Part shown: in pieces, positions 1-12,299 of the stretch
Numbering within the stretch: position 1 is the stretch's first letter
How the letters are laid out: each line of letters begins with the position of its first letter
Assembly (NCBI RefSeq): GCF_040802235.1
Contig: NC_133161.1
Location: forward strand, 107,897,001 to 107,961,000
Length of the DNA: 64,000 nt
Reading direction: 5' to 3'
From: Manis javanica
Lineage: Eukaryota; Chordata; Mammalia; Pholidota; Manidae
The notes under the pieces: generated by a model
What the model was told of the DNA's origin: nothing
The model's database searches: none
The model's input: the letters and a program-made list of their open reading frames with translations, nothing else
Position numbers and translations under genes: made by a program

Positions 1-1890
1 ACGTGTGACCACTTTTGAAAAAAGTTGTAATAGATTTTTTGAGAACCACCAGGTCTTCTTGTTTAATGTATATGCTGTATGTTTAAAAAAAAAAAAAAAA
101 ACATGGGGGAATCTACTATTAAAGAGTAAAACATTCTTGAAGCTTTCAGGGAAGACCTGTAAACTTAAGCACTTTCTCTGTTTTTTGTATCTGGTCTTAG
201 ACACTTATGCTGAGTTATGTTCTTATTATTTTCACTGTTTGTAAGCTATTGATTGTAAGCCAAAGGTCATCATTTCTCAGTCCCTAAATGAAAAAGTAAA
301 ATGCCTGATCTCTTTCATCTCAAAGCATATTTCTGGTCATATCTGAATATCTGTGTGAAAGAAAGAGACATTTAAATTTGAGATTCTGCTTAAACTTTTA
401 AGTTGAATTTGACTATAGCCATATTCATTCTTTGTATGTATCTCTAACAGGTCTTTTGTATGCCTGGTAATATTATACTCTGCCTTGAGTTTAGACAGTT
501 CTTTCAGCTAAATATGAATTCTTATTGTAGCTTTTTTCCCCTCCTGAAGATGAAAGCAGAAGAATCTACCATCTGCTACCATTCTCTCAAGAATGCTTAG
601 TAACCTAGAATTAGTTTGACTTTCTGTATGTTGTCTTTAAAAATTGACAGCAGCAGTCTCCCCTGCTGCCCCACTTTTTAAGATATCTCGTTTACTGTGC
701 TGAGTATATAGACAATAAATGTGTAATGATAGTTCTAAAAAAATTAAATGCAAAAAGGTGCTTTTACCTCTAGTTAACTCTGATATTTTCCAGAGGGCCC
801 CTGGAACATGTCAGAAGAATTTTTTCTCACTAGACAAAGTATTTGACTAATTTGGCTTATTTATCTGATATATATATATTTATTTACCAAGAAAGCACTG
901 TCAAAGAGAATGATGCTAAACTTTGTTACTGAATGTTTTGTATTACAGAAATATCAGAATTTCCTTATGTCAACTGTTTTACAGTAAGCTCTCATCAGAT
1001 CTTTAACCATTGTCATTTGTAAGTCTTTTGTCATTTATAGTATTATCCCTAAACTGGTAAAGAACTAGATTTCAGCAGAACATGTATTAGTTACATAAGA
1101 TTACATAAACTAAAGAAAATGATTTTGTGTCTTTTTGTTTCAAATGTTGCTGGTAAAGTGTTTTAACCTTGTTCTCTTAAACTGACAACAGTTTAGTAAA
1201 TGACTATCTTTATGAGCAGAATTGAAACATCCTTCTCTTTACTTGATCCCTCCAGAGTTTAAAAACTTTCAGTGACTGTTTTTGTATTCCATGGCAGTAT
1301 GTTTATTTGCACGAGTTCAATAAGAATCTGCTTTCCTTGTGAGAAGACTACTTAAGAACACTGGTTATACTACCAGGGCTTTGACTGGAATGTCGTACCT
1401 GAGAGACATGTGTATAAACTCAGATGTGAACAACTTTAAAGAACTAAGATTGACTTTATAAAGCCAACAAAGCCCCTTGGAAGAACTGGCCTGGTACCTT
1501 GCTTACAGAGTTCCCAGCAGCCTTACCAGGTGAGTAAAGAAGGTCACTTCCTGGCAGGTGCAGAGACCTCGAGAAGAGAAGAATTCATCCAAATCTACAG
1601 GTACTGCAGGCAAAGCCTGATGGCAAGTCTGGCTTGGCTGTCTGGCCTCAAGAGGCCTTTAAAAGTTCAATCTGAAATTCCTTACAAAAAGTTCCAGCAA
1701 AGCATATTTAAAAGAGCCTGTGTAATCAATTGCTCTTCTTGCTGCACCTGTGCAAATAATCAAGCCAGCTGTTAATTATTTTCTTAACCTAGTTACTTCT
1801 AGTAAAAATGAGAGTGATTTTAGAGAGAAGTATCGTTTCAATAATGCAGCCTCCTTCCAGAATAAAAAATCCAACTCCAGATGTTGCTAC
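1..1890. other. AT-rich intergenic DNA, no recognised gene
   Basis: No convincing coding exon or recognised repeat was found. A run of about 17 A lies near 86-102. An AATAAA at about 713, followed 20 bases later by a short A run, resembles the 3' end of an mRNA-like unit, so part of this could be an old retrocopy or 3' UTR. I could not identify a source. The open frames here are short and without family features. Confidence 0.4.
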
Positions 1891-1892
1891 AT

Positions 1893-2134
1893 AACCTAAT
1901 AACACAATTTGTTTTATCTTGCCTAGAAGCCACAAAACTGCAAATAGTAATAAAAATGAAACCCAGAATAGAAGCGCCAGCCTTCTGAAGCCCTCTCAAC
2001 TGACCAGTGATGGAGACCTAGCTGCACCCTTTACTGCGCCCCCTTCTCAGCATGAAGCAGCCAGAGCGGTCATCACCCCTCTTCCCTAGCAGCAGCTAGA
2101 GTCTCTATCTGTAGAAGAAAGAATGAGACCATAC
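1893..2134 (+). mobile_element. ERV env cytoplasmic-tail and 3' fragment (family X)
   Basis: This segment is closely similar to 58246-58477. In one frame it encodes an env-tail-like peptide with the stretch LEATKLQIV followed by a KMKPRIEA-type motif. It ends in a degenerate purine-rich tract and TGAGAC, the same order (env tail, polypurine tract, LTR start) as at 58468-58483. Here the sequence departs from the LTR X copy within a few bases and runs into a different, gammaretroviral env, so the element is truncated or recombined. Confidence 0.6.
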
Positions 2135-2137
2135 CCA

Positions 2138-2961
2138 TAGCCTTCCCTGGTAAAAACAGGTATTTAATCCCTCCTCCCGAGGGATAGTGGGCTTGTAACA
2201 CTGGAGTGACCCCATGTGTCTCTACTTCTGCCTTCAACTCCTCCCGTGATTTCTGTATCATGGTCCAGCTGGTGCCCAGGTTGATGTATCATGATGATCT
2301 CTCATTCGTAGCAGAATTTGAACCTAAGCATAGATATAAGAGAGAGCGGTCTCGCTGACCTTAGCAGTGTTGTTAGAGATAAGAGTCGCAGCTGGAGTGG
2401 GAACGGAGGCAGCCGCTATTGTTCAAGGGAACCAGCATTATGAAAGACTAAGGACTGCTATTGATGAAGACCTAAAAACCATAGAGCAATCCATTACAAA
2501 ACTTGAAGAATCTCTGACTTCCCTCTCTGAGGTAGTCTTACAGAATAGACGAGGGCTAGATCTGCTGTTCCTAAAAGGAGGAGGACTGTGTGCAGCTTTA
2601 AGAGAAGAATGCTGCTTTTATGCAGATCATTCCGGGATAGTAAGAGATTCAATGTCAAAACTTAGAGAAAGGCTAGATCAGAGGAAGAGAGAGCGAGAAG
2701 CAGGCCAAGGACTGTTTGAATCTTAGTTCACTAGGTCCCCGTGGTTTACAACCCTGATATCCACTCTGGCTAGGCCCCTACTCATCCTTGTGTTGCTCCT
2801 AACTTTGAGACCCTGCATATTAAACCGGTTGATAACTTTTGTTAGAGAAAGAGTGAGTGCTGTTCATGTACTAATGTTGAAGCAACAATACCACTCACTC
2901 ACCTCACAAGAAGATACAAACATTCCATGATTGGAATGCCCCAAAAAGAGAAGTGGGGAAA
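2138..2961 (+). pseudogene. Gammaretroviral env remnant (SU end and TM)
   Basis: The end of a surface subunit and most of the transmembrane subunit of a gammaretroviral envelope are readable. The clearest part, 2367-2726, is an open frame with the immunosuppressive-domain-like [11 protein letters not shown] followed by a CX6CC motif (cysteines in [11 protein letters not shown]), which is typical of class I ERV TM. The upstream frame is interrupted by stops, and the region after 2726 has no open transmembrane anchor. A purine-rich tract at about 2947-2961 directly precedes the LTR. No intact envelope is encoded. Confidence 0.85.
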
Positions 2962-3453
2962 TGTAGGATCTGAAGAATCAAAAGTTAGCATAAGTACAGC
3001 CATCTTAAGGCCTAAATACCACCCCCTAACCCAGAAGAAGGAAAATCATTAGAATCTTGAAAAAAAAGTTAGTTAGCCTGTGTCAATTGTAGTGACCTTT
3101 AGTTAGCCAACCGTATATCAGTTAATCATACATGCCTAGCTTATCTTGCTAGAACCACCCTAGACATTCCGAAGGTGATCTCATCTAACCAGACCCCAGG
3201 ATGTGGCGCCAGCAAAAGATTTATGAGCCTATAGAAAAAACCCTGTATTGTAATTATGGAAAATTTTACCCCTTTTGAAAATGCTATAAAACCTTCTGGC
3301 TTTGTGTGCTCTGGGTCCTCGTTGAGACCCGCTGCGACGGGCTGACGTGGACCCCAGCTAGTTGGCTTCTGAATAAATTCCTCTTGCTTGTTGCATCAAG
3401 AAACGTCTTTGGTGAGTGATTTGGGGCGGCGCCTTCCTCAGGGGAATCCAACA
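2962..3453 (+). mobile_element. Gamma-type ERV LTR
   Basis: The segment starts TGTAGG just after the purine tract and ends CCAACA, matching TG...CA termini. It has a TATA-like CTATAAAAC near 3281 and an AATAAA at about 3371, followed by a U5-like GT-rich segment. By position it is the 3' LTR of the env remnant upstream. No primer-binding site follows it. Instead a protease/pol sequence of an ERV starts within about 40 bases. Confidence 0.75.
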
Positions 3454-3479
3454 GAAGTCCCCACCTTGAGGGACATGGT

Positions 3480-6230
3480 GGGGACCGGAAGCCACATGTG
3501 GAATTAGCAATTCATTGGTCCCCTGTGAATGTACGTGTCCTGGCCCTAGTGGACACAGGAGCTGAGTGTTCTCTGATTCAAGGCAACCCTGAGCATTTTC
3601 CTTGGACCCCTGCTGTGATAGATGGCTAAGGGGTAAGGCAATTAGAGTGAAGAAAGCCAAAATCTCCTTGGGGATAGGGTGTTTACCCCCAAAAGAGTAT
3701 ACCGTGTACATTTCTTCCATCCCTGAATATATTTTGGGGGTAGATATCCTGCAGGGCCTGTGGTTACAGACCACTGCAGATGAGTTCAGACTGAGTATAT
3801 GTAGTAAAGGCAGTTCTGAGGGGACATGCTAAGCACCCACCTGTAGCTCTGCCTGTACCTCTGTGGGTGACAAATATTAAGCAGTATAAATTGCCTGAGG
3901 GCGCACAAAGAAATTGGTGAAACTCTATAGGAGTTGGAGATAAAGCCCTCTCATAGTGCTTTTAATTCCCTAGTGTGACCAGTGAGAAAGCCAGATGGCT
4001 CCTGGTGTATGACCATGAACTACAGGGAATTGAATAAAGTCACACCCCCTTTGCATGCTGTTGTCCCCTCTGTAGCAGACATTCTGGACACCCTCACCCA
4101 TGAGCTGGGAACATATCATTATGTAGTAGACCTTGCTAATGCTTTCTTCTCTATTGACATAGCACAGGAAAGCCAAGAACAGTTTGCCTTCACGTGGGAA
4201 GGCTGGCAGTGGACATTCACTGTCCTTCCACAGGGATACCTCCACAGTCCCACCATCTGTCATGGACTTGTACCCCAGCACTTGGCCACATGGAAGAAAT
4301 TGCGAACGGTGTGGCTGTAACACTACATTGATGATATTATGCTCACATCTGATTCTCTTTCATATTTAGAAAGGGCGGTTCCTAGACTATTGCAACATCT
4401 ACAAGAAAAAGGATGGGCTGTGAACAGCACCAAGGTTCAGGGACCTGGTTTGTCTATGAAATTCTTGGGGGTTGTCTGGTCAGGTAAAACTAAAGTTGTT
4501 CCTGAAGCAGTCATAGACAAGGTCCAGGCTTTCCCCACCTCATCACTGTGGCAGTATTACAAGAGTTTTGGGATCTTTTGATCTACGAGAGTGTTTATCC
4601 CATACTTGGCACAAATTCTGAAGCCCTTCTACTGGTTGGTATGAAAGGGCATCAGGTGGGACTGGGATGAGACATGTGCAGCTGCTTTTACTGCTGCTAA
4701 GTGGGCATTCAAGGTCGTACAGGCCTTGAATGTAATGGACTGATCAAGGCCCTGTGAGCTAGATGCTCATGTAACTGAGGATGGTTATGGATGGCATCTT
4801 TGGCAGCCGCTTGAATAGACACTTCAACCCACTGGATTCTAGTCACAACTATGGAAAGGAGCAGAGGTCTGGTACACCTTGATAAAGAAGCAACTGGCTG
4901 CTGTGTACCATGCATTGCTGGCTACGGAGCCCATTGCCGGAACAGCTCCATACAAGGTAATAACTACCTATCCCATCGCAGGATGGGTGTGAGACTGGAC
5001 CCAAAGACCATGGAGTGGCATGGCCTAGATGCCTACACTGGCCAAATGGGGTGCATATTTACAGCAGCATAGCAACCTCTCTACTAGCCCCTTAAGTAGA
5101 AAACTCCAATGCTTACTTGTGCCAGTGACCTATACCAGTGGAAAGCAGGAAGAACTTGCCTTTGAGCCATTGGTAGCTGAGATTCCTTATCAGGAAGGAA
5201 AAGCCCTATACCTGAAGATACTTGGTATATAGATGGCTCCAGTCATAGGAAGCCCCTGAAGTGGAGGGCTGTGGCTTTCCATCCTAAGACTGAGACAATA
5301 TGGAAAGAGGGAAAGAGCAGTCAATGTGCTGAGTTGCAGACAGCATGGCTCATGATCACCCAGGAGTCTTCCCCCATAGTTGTCTGCACTGACAGCTGAG
5401 CCATCTATCGGGGCTTGAGCCTTGGCTACCAACATGGTACCAGGCCAACTGGATGGTTGGTCACCAGCCCCTTTGGGGGCAAGAGTTGTGGCAAGACCTA
5501 TGGGCCTCTGTCCAGACTAAGACTGTTACCATATATTATGTGACTGGCCATTTGCCTTTGGCATTCCCCAGGGAATGATGAAGCCGACACATTGGTCCAG
5601 GTGCGCTGGCTGGAAGGAAAGCCTGCCTCTGATGTGGCCCAATGGCTACATCAGCATTTGTTGCACACAGGGCAAAAGACAATGTGGGCTGTAGCCTGTC
5701 GGTGGGGCTTGCCATTGACCTTTGAAGAAGTCAGCAGAGCCCAGAAGAAGTGTGTTGTATGCTCTAAAATGGACTTACACCAAGTCCCACAGCAACATGG
5801 GACAACAGTAAGGGGGCCAATTCCCCTTGTCAGGTGGCAAATAGACTATATTGGGCCTCTGCCCATATCAGAAGGATATCGGTATGCCATGACTTGTGTG
5901 GACACAGCTACTGGACTATTGGTCACTTTTCCTGCATGTCATGCAGATCAGCAAACCACCAAGAGAGGCCTGGAACGTCTCTGCAGCATGTTTGGCTGCA
6001 GGTGATTGACAACAATCAAGGCACCCACTTTACTGGAAATGCATTGCAAGGATGGGTGCAGCAATTAGGAATAAAGTGGAGATTTCATGTATCATATAAT
6101 CCTACCAGGGCAGACATGATAGAGACGTACAAAAATCTGCCCTCATGTTCATCAACTCAGAAGCAATCCAGACCCCATGCTGTTGGGACTTTATTGAGGC
6201 TTCCTCATGTAGGCATGATCAATTAGCTCT
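3480..6230 (+). pseudogene. Degraded ERV pol (protease, RT, RNase H, integrase)
   Basis: The pol order is readable across broken frames. Protease has VDTGAECSLI near 3546-3576. Reverse transcriptase at 3982-4581 has YRELNKV and LPQGYLHSP, then a stop codon just before HYIDDIMLTSD, so the YxDD catalytic motif is present but cut off. RNase H near 5206-5400 has WYIDGSS, an AELQTAW-like helix and a TDS cut by a stop. Integrase at 5592-6230 has the zinc-binding HxxxH and CVVC pairs and a QIDYIGPLP start of the core. Many stops and frameshifts make it non-functional. No gag precedes it and no env follows. Class I affinity is likely. Confidence 0.85.
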
Positions 6231-6239
6231 ATTTTCAGC

Positions 6240-6785
6240 CTCTCTCCCCTCTCTGGAGGATGGGAAAGTGGGGCTGAAAATTCCAAGCTTCTAATCACCG
6301 TCTTTCTAATGCCCAGCCCCCAACCAGGAGCTATTCAGGAGCCCACCCAGAGTCACCTCATTAAAACAAAAGACACTCCTTTCACCCAGGAAATTTCAAG
6401 AGTTTTAGGAGCTCTGTGCCTGTAACTGGGGGGCAGAGACCAATATGTGTATTTTCTAGTATTTCACAAACTGATCCTAGGCTGACTGTCCTCAGGCTGC
6501 TCCTACCCACTGCCGTGCCTTTTCTTCATCTCCCTGTGGAAATTAATCAAAGGAACCTTCCTGACATGGCATGGGGTGGCAGCAGAGCAAGGCTTCACAA
6601 CCTCTGCCCCAGCCAGCTGCAGACCCTAGGAAGGAACAGCTGATCTTGCAAGGCCATAGTGCTGTAGCTCCTGCTTTGCTCCCCACAAGTGAAGGAAGGC
6701 TTTCACTCCCTTGGCAACAGCCCAGCTAGTGAGATGCTGTGATGGGTGGGGAAGGCTCCCAGCTTCCTCCAATAGTATTTCTGCT
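6240..6785. repeat. Old interspersed repeat of uncertain family
   Basis: The segment from about 6240 to 6480 (GTGGGGCTGAAAATTCC... then TTTTAGGAGCTCTGTGCC...) has the texture of a familiar ancient mammalian repeat, but I cannot name the family. The remaining 300 bases up to the L1 show nothing recognisable. Confidence 0.35.
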
Positions 6786-7720
6786 TAGAGCAGTTCCCCA
6801 TCGGCCCAATTTTTTTCTTTTCTCCCCCTTCACCTATTTCATCCACAGGCCCCTCCCCTATGACACCCACCAGTCACTCCTCTGTGTCTACTAGTTTGCT
6901 TCTGTTTTGTTTGTTCTTTTTTTTCTCTCGATTCCATATATAAGTGAAATTATATAGTATTTGTCTTCCTCTTCCTGACTTACTTCACTCAGCATAATAC
7001 TCTGTAGGTCTGACCATGTTAATTGCAAATGGTGAGATTTCATTATTTTTTTGGCTCAGTAATATTCCATTCTATATATGTATCACATTTTCTTTATTCA
7101 TCAATTGATGGGCATTTAGGTTGCTTCCATAACTTGGCTATTGTAAATAATGCTACAATAAGCATAGGTCTGCATACAGCCTTTTGGATTAGTGGTTTTA
7201 TTTTCTTAAGATAAATTACCAGAAGTGGAATTACTGGGTCATATAGTATTTCTATTTTTAGTTTTTGAGAAACCTCCATACTGTTTTCCCCAGTGGCTGC
7301 ACCAATTTTCATGCCCACCAGCAGTGCAGGAGGCTCCCTTTCCTCCACATCCTTGCCAACACTTCTCGTTTCTTGTTCTCTTGATATTAGCCATTTCTGA
7401 CTGGTAGGAGGTGATATGCCATTGTGGTTTTGGTATTCATTTCCCTTATGAATAGATTATGTCTATTTATTAATTCTAAGTTTTTTGGTGGAGTCTTCAT
7501 GTATGTCTTTGGAAAAATGTCTATTCAGGTTGCCTGCCTATTTTTTAATGAGGTTATTTGCTTTTTTGGTGTTGAGTTGTATGAGTTTGTTTGACATTTT
7601 GTTTATTGGTCCATTATCAGAGATATCATTTGCAAATATAATTTCCCACACAATAGGTTGCCTTTATGTTTTATTGGTGGTTTCCTTTACTGTGCAGAAG
7701 ATTTTAGTTTGATATAGTCC

Positions 7721-8145
7721 TGAGGCAGGTGTTAGCATGACACAGACAGGAGTTCAAAGTTCAGAGTTTCAAATACCCCCACACCTCAGGCCCCCTGGGT
7801 AAGTCAGGAGGGACCTAAGGTCAAGGCTTCACAGTAAACAAGCACGACCTGAATATCTGGAAAATTCAGCCTGAAAAACAAGGGAGTTTTTACTTTTTCC
7901 TTTGAGTCCTAACAACAACCTCCCCCACCCCTGCCTCAACAATCATGTAAATTCCTTAGTCTTTATAAACCCTAGACATAGCAGCCCTGACCGCATCCTT
8001 ACCTGGAGCCCCTCCTCATTACCAGGATTCCTTTTCTTTTCACTCATTTAAACCTCTGCTGGTTGCTCCATACTCCTCTATTGCTTTCATTTTTCCTTGC
8101 CTCCAAGACACGATCCTGGGAAAAACAGCATCTCAGCCAGTAACA
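7721..8145 (+). mobile_element. Solo LTR inserted in the antisense L1
   Basis: The L1 sequence GATATAGTCC stops at 7720 and resumes with ATCCCACTTG at 8146, which restores the usual L1 order. The 425-bp insert begins TGAGGC and ends TAACA (TG...CA) and has a TATA-like TTTATAAACC near 7965. The flanking GTCC/ATCC is a plausible 4-bp duplicated target with one change. No internal retroviral sequence remains, so this is a solo LTR. Orientation is inferred from the TATA box. Confidence 0.75.
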
Positions 8146-9128
8146 ATCCCACTTGTTTATTTTTGCTTTTGTTCTCCTTGCCTGGGGAGACATATCCAGA
8201 AAAAAATTACTAATGACAAGTTTACTATGTTTTCTTCTAGGAGTTTTATCATTTGAAGTCTTATATTTAAGTCTTTAATCCATTTTAAGTTAATTTTTGT
8301 GTATGGTGTAAGACAGTGATCCAATTTCATTCTTTTGCATGTAGCTGTCCGGTTTTCCATACACCATTTATTGAAGAGACTGTCTTTTCCCATGGCACAT
8401 TCTTGCCTCATTTGTCATATACTAATTGACCATATAAACTGTTTATTTCTGGGCTCTCTGTTCTCTTTCATTGATCTATGTGGCTGTTTTGTGCCAATAT
8501 CTGTAGTACAGTTTGAAGTCTGAGAAGCATGATACCCCCCCCCAGCTTTATTCTTCTTTCTGAAGATTGCTTTGGATATTTGGGGTCTTTTGTGGTTCCA
8601 TACAAATTTTAGGATTATAATTTGCTCTAGTTCTGTGAAAAATGCCGTTGGTATTTTGATAGGAATTACATTGAGTCTGTAGACTGCATTAGGCAGTATG
8701 ACGATTCATCCTTTTCGTGAGCTGGGAATATCTTCCTACTTGTGTTTTCTTCAATATCTTTTATCAGTGTCTTGTAGTTTTCAGTGTACAGATCTTTAAC
8801 CTCTTCAGTTAGATTTATTCCTAGGTATTTTATTATTTCTGAAGCTATTGTAAATGGGATTAATTTCTTACTTTCTCTTTTTATTAGTTTACTATTTATA
8901 CATTATTTATACAGCAGATTTTTGGATTGATTTTGTATCCTGCAACCTCACTGAATTTATTTATTAATTCTAATAGGTTTTTGGTGGAGTCTTTAGGGTT
9001 TCCTGTGTATAGTATGTCATATGCAAATAGTGACAATTTAATTCCTTCATTACCAATTTGAACCATTTATCTTTTTATCTTGTCTGATTGCTGTGGCTAG
9101 GACTTCCAGTACTATGTTGAATAAAAGT

Positions 9129-12100
9129 AAAGTGTGCCTAGCCAGACTTATCAAGAGAAAAAGAGAATCTACATACATCAACAGAATCAGAAATGAGAAT
9201 GAAAAAATAACGACAGACCCCACAGAAACACAAAGAATTATTAGAGAATACTATGAAAATCTATATGCTGGAAAACCTAAAAGAAATGGACAGCTTCCTA
9301 GAAAAATACAATCTTCCAAGACTGACCAAGGAAGAAACAGAAAATCTAAACAGACCAATTACCAGCAACAAAATTGAATCAGTAATCAAAAAACTATCCA
9401 AGAACAAAACACCCAGGCCAGATGGATTCACTGCTGAGTTTTATCAGACATATAGAGAAGACATACCCATTCTCCTTAAACTCTTGCAAAAAAATAGAAG
9501 AGGAGGGAACACTCCCAAACACATTCTATGAAGCCAGCATCACCCTAATACCAAAACCAGGCAAAGACACCACCAAAAAAGAAAATTACAGACCAATATC
9601 CCTGATGAACGTAGATGCAAAAAAACTCAACAAAATATTAGCAAACCGAATTCAAAAATACATCGAGGATCATACACCATGATTAAGTGGGATTCATCTC
9701 ACTGATGCAAGAATGGTACAAAATTTGAAAATCCATCAACATCATCCACCACATCAACAAAAAGGACAAAACCCACAAAAACCACATGATCATCTCCATA
9801 GATGCTGAAAAAGCATTCAACAAAATTCAACATCCATTCATGATAAAAACTCTCAGCAAAATGGGTAAAGAGGGCAAGTACCTCAACATAATAAAGGCCA
9901 TATATGATAAACCCACAGCCAATATCATACTGAACAGCAAGAAGCTGAAAGCTTTTCCTCTAACATCGGAAACAAGACAGGGATGCCCACTCTCCCCACT
10001 GCTATTCAACATAGTACTGGAGGTCCTAGCCACGGCAATCAGACAAAACAAAGAAATACAAGGAATCCAGATTGGTAAAGAAGAAGTCAAACTGTCACCA
10101 TTTGAAGATGACATGATACTGTACATAACAAACCCTCCTAGAATCCACTCCAAAACTACTAGAAGTGATACCGGAATTCAGCAAAGTTGCAGGATACAAA
10201 ATTAACACACACAAGTCTGTGGCTTTCCTATACACTAACAATGAACTAATAGAAAGAGAAATCAGGAAAACAATTCCATTCACCATTGCATCAAAAAGAA
10301 TAAAATACCTAGGAATAAACCTAACCAAGGAAGTGAAAGACCTATACCCTGAAAACTACAAGACACTCCTAAGAGAAATTAAAGAGGACACTAACAAATG
10401 GAAACTCATCCCATGCTCTTGGCTAGGAATAATTAATATTGTCAAAATGGACATCCTGCCTAAAGCAATCTACAGATTCAATGCAATGCCTATCAAAATA
10501 CCAACAGCATTTTTCAACAAACTGGAACAAATAGTTTTAAAATTCATATGGAACCACAAAAGACCCCGAATAGCCGAAGCAATCCTGAGAAGGAAGAATA
10601 AAGCAGGGTGGATCTCATTTCCCAACTTCAAGCTCTACTACAAAGCCACAGTAATCAAGACAATTTGGTACTGCCACAAGAACAGACCCACAGACCAGTG
10701 GAACAGAATAGAGACTTCAGACATTAACTCAAACATATATGTTCAATTAGTATATGATAAAGGAGCCATGGACATACAATTGGGAAATGACAGTCTCCTC
10801 AACAGATGGTGCTGGCAAAACTGGACTGCTTCATTTGAGAGAATGAAACTGGATCACTGCCTAACCCCATACATAAAAGTAAATTCAAAATGGATCAAAG
10901 ACCTGAATGTAAGTCATGATACCATAAAACTCTTCGAAAAAAACATAGGCAAAAATCTCTTGGACATAAACATGAGTGACTTCTTCATGAACATATCTCC
11001 CCAGGCAAGGGAAACAAAAGCAAAAATGAACAAGTGGGACTATATCAAGCTGAAAAGTTTCTGTACAGCAAAGGACACCATCAATAGAACAAAAAGATGC
11101 CCTACAGTATGGGAAAATATATTCATAAATGACAGATCCAATAAAGGGTTGACATCCAAAATATATAAAGAGCTCATGCACCTCAACAAACAAAAAGCAA
11201 ATAATCCAATAAAAAAAAAATGGGCACAGGATCTGAACAGACACTTCTCCAAAGAAGAAATTCAGATGGCCAACAGACATATGAAAGATGCTACACACTG
11301 CTAATCATCAGAGAAAAGCAAATTAAAACCACAATTAGGTAATTAGGTATCATCTCACACCAGTAACGATTGCCACCATACAAAAGACAACAACAAATGT
11401 TGGCAAGATTGTGGAGAAAGGGGACCCTCCTACACTGCTGGTGTGAAAGTAGTATGGAGGTTCCTCAAAAACCTCAAAATAGAAATACCATTTGACACAG
11501 GAATTCCACTAGTAATTTACCCTAAGAATGTAGGATCCCAGTTCCAGGAAGATATATGCACTCCTATGTTTATCGCAGCACTATTTACAATAACCAAGGA
11601 ATGGAAGCAACCTAAGTGTCCATCAGTAGATGAACGGATAAAGAAGATATGGTATGTATACACAATGGAGTATTATTCAGCCATAAGAAAACAAATCCTA
11701 CCATTTGCTACAACATGGATGGAGCTAGTGGGTATTCTGCTCAGTGAAATAAGCTAGGCAGAAAAACACAACTATCAAATGATTTCACTCATCTGTGGAT
11801 TATAAGAACAAAGAAAAAAACTGAAGGAGCAAAAAGCAGCAGACTCACAGACCCCAAGAATGGACTAACAGTTACTAAAGGGAAAGGAACTGGGGAGGAT
11901 GGGTGGGAAGGGAGGGATAAGGGGAGGAAAAAAAGGGGACATTACTGTTAGCAGACATAATGTAGGGGGTGTGCATAGGGAGAGTTATACAACAGAGAAG
12001 ACAAGTAGTGATTCTTTAGCATCTTCGCTGATGGACAGTGACTAATGGTGTATGTGGGGGCACTTGGTGATAGGGGTAGTCTAGTAAGCAGAATGTTCCT

Positions 12101-12150
12101 CATGTAATTGTAGATTAATTATACCAAAATAAATTTTTTTAATTAAAAAA
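9129..12150 (+). mobile_element. 5'-truncated sense L1 (ORF2 and 3' UTR)
   Basis: This L1 starts within ORF2 (LARLIKRKRE) and runs through the reverse transcriptase to the 3' UTR and A-rich tail. RT landmarks are [33 protein letters not shown] and [10 protein letters not shown]; the usual FADD is FEDD here, keeping both aspartates. The longest frame is 10165-11304, with breaks before and after. It is flanked by ATAAAAGT at 9121-9128 and 12151-12158, an apparent target-site duplication inside the antisense L1. It cannot move by itself. Confidence 0.9.
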
Positions 12151-12299
12151 ATAAAAGTGCAAGAGTGTGCATCCTTATCTTGTTCCTGACCTTAGAAGAT
12201 AAGCTTTCATCTTTTAGCCATTGAGTGTGATGTTGGTTATGGGTTTAACGTATATGACCTTTATTATGTTTTAATATGTCCCCTCTATACTGGCTTTGT

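Larger units (their letters stand above)
6790..12295 (-). mobile_element. Antisense L1, interrupted by a solo LTR and a sense L1
   Basis: Read on the minus strand, this is the 3' UTR and C-terminal half of L1 ORF2. At the 6.8-7.7 kb end it gives the L1 C-terminal pattern (7094-7348, FTIAKLWKQPKCPSIDE). It is interrupted at 7721-8145 by a solo LTR and at 9129-12150 by a sense L1, then resumes at 12151 with sequence that continues the frame left at 9128. All reading frames are broken. It is the oldest layer of a three-element nest. Confidence 0.85.

Noticed and set aside
10080-10140. A functional L1 reverse transcriptase
   Set aside because: The ORF2 frame is broken several times, FADD is changed to FEDD, and the endonuclease part is absent.
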